From the NCBI GenBank assembly GCA_030761205.1, contig JAULJL010000011.1:14808501-14872500 (forward strand): DNA of 64,000 nt, read 5' to 3'. Shown here piece by piece: positions 58,428 to 64,000 of this stretch (position 1 is the first letter of the stretch; every line of letters starts with the position of its first letter). The position numbers were made by a program, and so were the translations under genes. This DNA comes from Fremontodendron californicum. Lineage: Eukaryota; Streptophyta; Magnoliopsida; Malvales; Malvaceae. The notes below the pieces were generated by a model that saw only the letters and a list, made by a program, of their open reading frames with translations, searched no databases and was not told the DNA's origin.

Positions 58428-60263
58428 TACTACACGAGAACGTCGAATTACGACGGAAAAAATCCGTCGGTAATAACAAGTATTACCGACGGAAATTTGA
58501 AAATTACCGACAAAAATTGTGTATTATCGACGGAATATTTACGACCGAATATTCTGTTGGTAATACTTTGGCAGGAATCTAACTTGTTCCCGCCAAATTA
58601 TTACCGACGGATATAGGATTTTTACCGACGGAAAATTTCGTCGGTAAAAATAAAACACAGATTTTTATAATTTTAAAAAAAAAAATTTAAAAAGAAAAAT
58701 TAATATAATTACATTTTAATAATTATTTTTATTTATTATTTATATAAATCAATTTCAATTTTAGTTTTTAGCCGAAAATTAAATTCTGTCACTAAAACCT
58801 TATCCGTCGCTAATAAACTTATTAGCGATGGAAACGGAATTTTTCGTCGCTAATATGTATTAACGACGAAACTTTTCTTTTAATATTTACAATATATTTT
58901 TTTACCAAAAAATTAAATTCGTCGCTAAAAATGTTGCGACGGAAAATTTCGTCGCCAAATAGTAATAGCGACGAAATTTAATTTTAAAAAGCAATTTTAT
59001 TTATTATTTACATAAATCAAGATTCTGTCTCTAATACTTGTTAGTGGCAGAATTTTTTGTCACTAACAACCTTATTAGCAACGGAATTTAATTTTAAAAA
59101 TTAATTGTATTTCAAAAATCGAGAAAATGTTTATAGACGAAATTTTCGTTGGTGATGACGAAAATTTCGTCAGTAAAAGTCTCTGGCATAATTAATATGC
59201 CCGAGACTTCTTCTTCTTTATTTTTTCTTCTTTCTTCTTTCCTCTCCTCCTCTCATCCCCGCGCCTCCCTAGACCCGACCGAACCTAGCTTCGCCCTTGC
59301 CGTCCGCTGTCCGAGCCTGCCGTCAGACCATGCTCCTTCCCTACCGTCCACCATCGCCGTCCGAGCCTGGTATGTCTCTTCTCTTCTCTTTTATTCATTT
59401 TTTTTTTGTTGGAATAAATTTAACATGTTATAATATTGTTTGATGCCATGTTGTAATATTCATGGGTTTTGGCTGTTTGGGTTATTTTAAATCATGTTAT
59501 TATCATCTTTGTTGGTATTTATTCTTAACAGAATGTTAATTTCGGACTTTATATGAAGAATTTTCTTTTTCATGCTTCATAATCAGTTGTGTCGAGTGTT
59601 TAATTGAAAAAATTAATTTTTTTATTCTTAAATATGTGCTTTGCTATTATCTTTGTTGTTATGCATCTCTTTCTTCCCTTTATAGATGTATTTGTGTGTA
59701 TGTTTGATACTTCATTTCACTTGGTAAATGAGATGGTATTTTATCTTTCATTCTAGGAAAAAGCTGAAGTGGAGGAAGAAGAACAAGAAGAGTCTGAAGA
59801 GGAACTAGAAGAAGAGCCAGAGTTAATTACATTCTGCACTTTTTTGGTCTACTGTAAAGGACATTGGTTCCACTTGCAATATGTTCTTAGTGTCTTATTA
59901 ATGCGAAATTAATGTGAAATAATAATATATTTTAGTAATATTATATAATTTTACATAAAAATTTATTTTTTTGAATCCAATTCAAGAATTACCGACGGAA
60001 TATTCTGTCGGTAAAAAAACAAAATCTGTCGATAATAGTTTTACCGACGGAATATTCCGTCGATAAAAGTTTTACCGACGGAATATTCCGTCGATAAAAG
60101 TATTACCGACGGAATAATTTTTACCAACGAAAATAGTATCACCGACTTAAGAATTACTGACAGAATTTTTAGATGAAAATTTCCCGATAATAGTCTTTAC
60201 CGACGGAATCTGAACTTTTACCGAAGAAAACTTCCATCTATAAAAGTCTGTCCTGTTTTAGTG
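58428..60263. mobile_element. Non-autonomous CACTA-type DNA transposon
   Basis: Left end TACTACACGAGAA (CACTACAAGAAA-like, first base changed), right end TGTTTTAGTG (ends in TAGTG, the complement of CACTA). Both sides are flanked by AAA, compatible with a 3-bp target duplication. Both ends are packed with sub-terminal repeats of TTACCGACGGA and TTCCGTCGGTAA (58440-59170 and 59980-60230), many arranged as small inverted repeats. No transposase is present, so it would depend on an autonomous CACTA elsewhere. The centre carries gene-like sequence. It lies ~350 bp upstream of the first visible exon of the receptor kinase. Confidence 0.8.
59200..59840 (+). pseudogene. Gene-like cargo in CACTA element
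   Basis: A pyrimidine- and GC-rich block (59205-59369; Ser/Pro/Leu-rich in one frame) ends in a good donor CCTG|GTATGT. After 387 bp, an acceptor TTCATTCTAG leads into a purine-rich piece (59757 to ~59840) that translates as EKAEVEEEEQEESEEELEEE. The composition differs sharply from the AT-rich surroundings. It may be a captured host gene fragment or an element-specific gene; I recognise no domain. The frame at 59149-59433 only partly covers it. Confidence 0.45.
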
Positions 60264-60780
60264 AAAATATCATTTCACATTGTACAAAGCAAACAAAAAC
60301 CATTTGTGACTTCTTACCTTGAGGTTCAAGTACAGTCCTTTATAAAGTAATTAATTAAATTAATGTTAGTCTCCTCTCCTCAGAAACTAGGTTTTCTTTG
60401 GGAGGAGTTTTACTCTTGCCTGGTACAAGAACTAGAAGAGTCTATGTCGTTAGAATCGTCTTTTTGGTTGGTCCTTGAGGAGTTTGAGTTCTAGTTAGTT
60501 GTAGTCTAATTGGTGGGGAGTGAAAGGTCTGTGTTGCAGATGGCTGAATAACTGGAGGGTTTGTAGAGGTACATAACGTTGACAGAAGAACAGAAAGACT
60601 ATGTAGAACCGGGATAAGCAAATCTCATAAGACCAATAGGAGAGGGAAACAAGTGGATGGTGGGTAAAATCCATACCACACGACCCTTTAACAAGGCTTC
60701 CATGATGGGAACCGTTCAAATCAGTTTGGAGATTAGCAAGGGAAGCGGAGATAGTAGCATTGGAATATAACCCTGTTTCT
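60264..60780. other. Intergenic, nothing recognised
   Basis: No protein domain or repeat seen. On the minus strand a CTCAAG|GTAAGA splice-donor-like site near 60318 could end a 5' untranslated exon of the receptor-kinase gene, but this is speculative. Confidence 0.35.
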
Positions 60781-61744
60781 CTTTTAAGTTTGCATCAGCA
60801 GCAGACAAGAACAAGGTAATTGAGGGTTCGTCTTGGTCGTTCGATAAGCATCTGTTAGTGTTGAAAGATTACGAGAGGGAGAGAGTTGAAACCAGCTGAG
60901 TATACTTCCCGGACGGTAACTTTCTGGATTTGCCATCCAAGGGAGAGTTGAAACCAGAAAAATGCTACACGTGTATCTTGACGAAAATTTGCCATCCAAG
61001 GGCGGGAAAGTTAAGATTGCCACAGACAATATATAAATGGCAAATCCACGTGGCATATCTGATGCGAAAAAGTTTGCTGATGTGCCACTAAACATAATTC
61101 AAGTAAGGATCGTGAACAGTAACTTGCCTAGACAAGGATCTGGAACAGAGACAATTGTCAATGAAGAAATATTAGAGCAGCATCCACCTAGAGGAAAATG
61201 GAAAAAGTTGGCTCGAGCCACAGGCAACAGGCAGGCAAAGGAAGGAGGTGACTGAGATGGGGGAACGAAAACAAAGGAGCAGAGTATGGAGGGTGATCTA
61301 ATGGAGATTGATGTTGAAAGCAAAAGGAGCAAGAAGAAAAGAGGACACAAGAAGGACAACCAGAGTTAACGGCGGAGACTGGCTCCAGTCCCTCGAGAGC
61401 CATGAAGATCCAAGAAGTGCATTACTTGGAATTGCCAGTTGCCACAGGTTTGGTAACCCGCGAGTAGTTCGAGCATTCCAGAAGTTATTGAAGAGAGAAG
61501 CTCCGGATGTTGTATTTCTAAGTGAGACTATCTTACAAGTGACAGCTAGCACTCGATAGAATCTGGAGAAAATGCAATATGGATGCGGTATTTGAAGTTA
61601 GTGCGAATGGAAGAAATCGAGGTTTAGCCATGCTTTCGAAGGATAATGTGAAGCTGAGCCTTCTTAGTTATTCAAGGTATCATATTGACATGGAGATGGT
61701 ATATCAAGGAGGCAATGAATGGAGGTTAATGTGGAATTGATTTT
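60781..61744 (+). pseudogene. L1-type LINE, ORF1 end and ORF2 endonuclease start
   Basis: Decayed non-LTR retrotransposon. A basic linker GKWKKLARATGNRQA (~61195) and KRSKKKRGHKK (~61320) are typical of the ORF1 tail and ORF2 start in plant L1 elements. The endonuclease start follows: FGNPRVVRAFQKLLKREAPD and VVFLSET (~61450-61530), then NRGLAMLSKDNVKLSLLSYS (~61615-61675) and EWRLM. Stops occur between these pieces. The frame at 61308-61559 covers the best-preserved part. The homology breaks off at ~61744 and resumes at ~62771. Confidence 0.75.
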
Positions 61745-62770
61745 ATAAAAAATGGTTAATGGCATTTTGAGACCAAATTAAATGTGGGGTCCACTCACAT
61801 TTGAGGTTAAAATTTTGTTGAATTTTGTACTCCAACATAAGTTATTTAGAATATTAACATGTTTAAAACCAATTATAGGTGAAAGAGAAATTGATATCAA
61901 AGAACCTTTGGATGACAAAATTTCAAACACTAAATTCCCAATTATTTGATAGATTACAAGCTTGTCTTGTGATTTGGGCCGTGGGCTCATGGACTCGGGT
62001 TTGGTTAAATTGAAAATATTTTACTATTTAATCATTGTTTTATCAGTAACATTTATGTCCCTAAATGTCTTAGGACATGAACCAAAACATTAATTATGGT
62101 GTGATATACATGAATGTTATTTATAGAAATTCATGAATTATGAATTATGAATTATGAAAATTCATGAACTATGGGCATTCATGAATTATGTACATTTATG
62201 AATTTGATCTTTCATGAATCATGTATATTCGTCATAATTTATGTACATTCATGTGTTATGTACATTCATGTATTAAGTACATTCATGTATTTGGTTAATT
62301 AATGTTTAGGTCCCTAAAATCCTATATATGGTGCTTCGAGAGTATGGGAATTTCATTCAAAAATTCATTCAACAATTAATAAGCTCTTTTCTTCCTTTGT
62401 TGTTATGATTTTCTAAGACTTTTGTTCCTTCTACTCTAAAGCTTATGAATCTATCATTGTAGAGAGAAAATTGAGTCAAATAACTTAATTTCGTGAACTT
62501 TGAAAAGTTGTGCAACTTTTCAAGGTGGTATTGTTGAAATCCTGAGAGACATTTGCATTGATTTCGTGTGTACCAAGTGACGGGCAATTTCGTCTTAAAG
62601 ACAAAGGATTCAATCTTTGGCAATAACGTTAAGTTTTTATTCTTTAATTTTTTTTCTTTTACAAGTAAGTAGTCTAAAATTTTATTTAAGGACATGCTAT
62701 TTAATTGTTGCAAGTAAATATTTTCATCAATATTTTTATAAATATACAAAATATCTCCAACAATTAACTC
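61745..62770. mobile_element. 1-kb insertion splitting the LINE, possibly a solo LTR
   Basis: It interrupts the endonuclease between GATTTTAT (left) and GGTGATCCG (right), which are adjacent in the LINE frame; TTTAT/TTTGT may be a 5-bp duplication with one mismatch. Inside are repeated ATGTACATTCATGAATTATG words (62120-62290), a TATA-like CTATATATGG (62321) and a downstream TTCATTCAACAATTAATAAG, a layout like an LTR promoter. Clear TG...CA ends were not found, so classification is open. Confidence 0.5.
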
Positions 62771-63150
62771 GCTTTGTGGTGATCCGTATGCTAATAAGAG
62801 ACATGAGGACCAGTCAATGCTACGGTAACTTGTTGGAGCTTCTAATAAGCCATGGTTTTGTTGGGGTAATTTTAATGAAATTTGTGGAACTTTGAAAAAA
62901 GAAGCGATAGTTTAAGACCAGAGTGGCAAATGAGAGCATTAAGAGAAAACTTGTTGAGGCTGAACTTGATGATTTGGGTTTTAAGGGTACTTGCAGATAT
63001 ACTTAGGAGAGAGGGAAGGAAGCTAAGCATTTGGTGAGGGAAAGGTTGGATCGAGCTCTTGGCAACAAAAATTGGTGCGATCTATTTCCATCTAATGCTA
63101 TCAATCAACAAGGTGAACCTCTATCACCTTATTTGTTTCTACTGTGCACG
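62771..63150 (+). pseudogene. L1-type LINE, endonuclease end joined to RT motif
   Basis: Continues the endonuclease (DPYANKRHEDQSMLR, then CWGNFNEI near 62855, ELDDLGFKGTCRYT near 62950, RERLDRALGNKNWCDLFPSN near 63050), with frameshifts and stops. It jumps directly to GEPLSPYLFLLCT (~63110), a reverse-transcriptase motif normally several hundred residues later. Most of the RT is therefore deleted, and the remainder of ORF2 is not seen. Confidence 0.75.
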
Positions 63151-63425
63151 ACATAGTACTAAAATGCTGCAGCATCGTAACAAAAAATGAAGGCACCGAA
63201 TCGCAATTTCGGAGTTTCGCATTTGAAGAAACGAATCATGATCGTAGCAATCAAAATACGTTACGTCACGGTCGCGACAGCGGCCAAAAGCTTCATAATT
63301 AACACCGCTACACAATGGGTAGAATGGAAGTAAGCATTCAAGGAAAGTTTTTGGATTTAATATGACAGTTTTTTGTTAATAATTTGGGAAGAATGATGGT
63401 GATGGGAAGAGACTTAAAGCATCAG
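63151..63425. other. Nothing recognised
   Basis: Mixed sequence with no open frame or mobile-element motif; contains a CG-rich patch near 63260-63300. Confidence 0.4.
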
Positions 63426-63888
63426 AGGTAGAGATGAGAATAATGATTCTAAAGCTGAAGCAGAACTCAATTCAGGCAAGCCTGTGGAACAAAAAGCTCA
63501 ACCACAAGAACCACCTAAACAATATTACATCTATTTGTGAGCAAGAAGAGGTCAACCTACTGATAATCACAGTTTAGCAGAAAGGACAATTTACTTCAGG
63601 GTGGTCCTAAAATCATTCTAAAATCCTTGAGATGAACAAAAATCAAAATTTGATATAAATGACATGCCTTCTGATTGTGGAACTTATAACCAATCTTTTA
63701 CATTTTATTCTCTCTTACTAAATTTTACCATCATCATGGAGTTCTGGTATTTTGGTCAAAATTCATAGAATTTGACATTGCTGGAGGCTTTGAATATGTT
63801 TCATTGATGCGAATCATTTTATGGGCAGGCTATGAGAGAAAGTGAAAGACTGAAAATTATTCAAGATCTGGTCCCTGGTTGCAATAAG
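63426..63888 (+). pseudogene. bHLH transcription-factor gene fragment, broken
   Basis: Two exon-like pieces match the DNA-binding region of plant bHLH factors of the bHLH74/CIB type. Piece 1 (to ~63584) has an acidic/Gln-rich lead (NENNDSKAEAELNSGKPVEQ) and ARRGQPTDNHSLAER, the start of the basic region. Piece 2 (63829-63888, between AG and GT) reads AMRESERLKIIQDLVPGCNK, helix 1. Defects: a TGA at 63538-63540 just before ARRGQ; no GT donor after SLAER (AG|GA); and two residues missing between the arginines and SER in the basic region. The rest (loop, helix 2) would be right of the window. It is probably a pseudogene; a divergent gene with another splice pattern is less likely. Confidence 0.65.
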
Positions 63889-64000
63889 GTATACCATGGA
63901 ATTTTTAAAATGTTTCTTCTCTACCAACTATATGCTGGTTTGTTCAATATTTTGTGTATAAGAAAATCTAGTGTCTGGTGTGCTGTGACATGTCTTTGCT
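63889..64000 (+). other. Intron-like sequence to window end
   Basis: Begins with the donor GTATAC after the GCNK codons of the bHLH fragment; no exon resumes before the window ends. Confidence 0.4.

Noticed and set aside
59149..59433. 94-residue plus-strand frame as a stand-alone gene
   Set aside because: It starts inside CACTA sub-terminal repeats, is low-complexity Ser/Pro-rich, and runs across a good splice donor; kept only as cargo of the transposon.

Overview
The window is nuclear DNA of a flowering plant, most likely a eudicot. This is judged from spliced genes of plant families (an LRR receptor-like kinase with 10 visible coding exons and a bHLH remnant) and from plant-type Ty3/gypsy (Tat/Ogre-like and Athila-like), Ty1/copia, CACTA, L1 LINE and tRNA-derived SINE elements. 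Nothing prokaryotic, organellar or CRISPR-like is present.

Bases 1-41097 are a stack of nested LTR retrotransposons seen almost only as right-hand halves. From outermost to innermost, a diverged gypsy LTR tail (D, 40007-41097) carries a copia element (31683-40006). The 5' LTR of that copia lacks its first 94 bp, where a Tat-like LTR tail (C, 29522-31682) abuts. C is interrupted by Tat-like element B (8765-29521). The 5' LTR of B is interrupted twice: by Tat-like element A (1-8764) and by a complete Athila-like element (12238-20087, target duplication TCACG). The missing left halves should lie left of the window. The Tat-like family has LTRs of about 4.7-5.2 kb, a shared 13-base polypurine tract (AAAGAGGGGCAGC), a primer site TGGCGACTCCACTGGGGA and tandem repeats before the 3' LTR. 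Element B keeps only a shortened gag. The Athila-like copy keeps gag and protease but lacks reverse transcriptase, RNase H and most of integrase, so both need proteins from elsewhere to move.

Bases 41098-44110 hold a diverged, inverted LTR-like stretch and AT-rich spacer. From 44200 to 58076 on the minus strand lies an LRR receptor kinase gene, resembling Arabidopsis At5g63710 (LRR-RLK group II, SERK-related). Ten coding exons can be read with consensus splice sites and consistent phases. It stays open even though one intron holds a complete 7.2-kb copia element (50353-57587, target duplication GCAAT) and another holds a SINE with its own target duplication. The initiating exon was not found.

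Upstream of that gene sits a non-autonomous CACTA-type element (58428-60263) with gene-like GC-rich sequence inside. Then comes a decayed L1 LINE split by a 1-kb insertion (60781-63150), and finally a broken bHLH transcription-factor gene that runs to the window end. Apart from the receptor kinase, the window is transposon history: nested, deleted and mostly defective elements, several of which look dependent on other copies for mobility.
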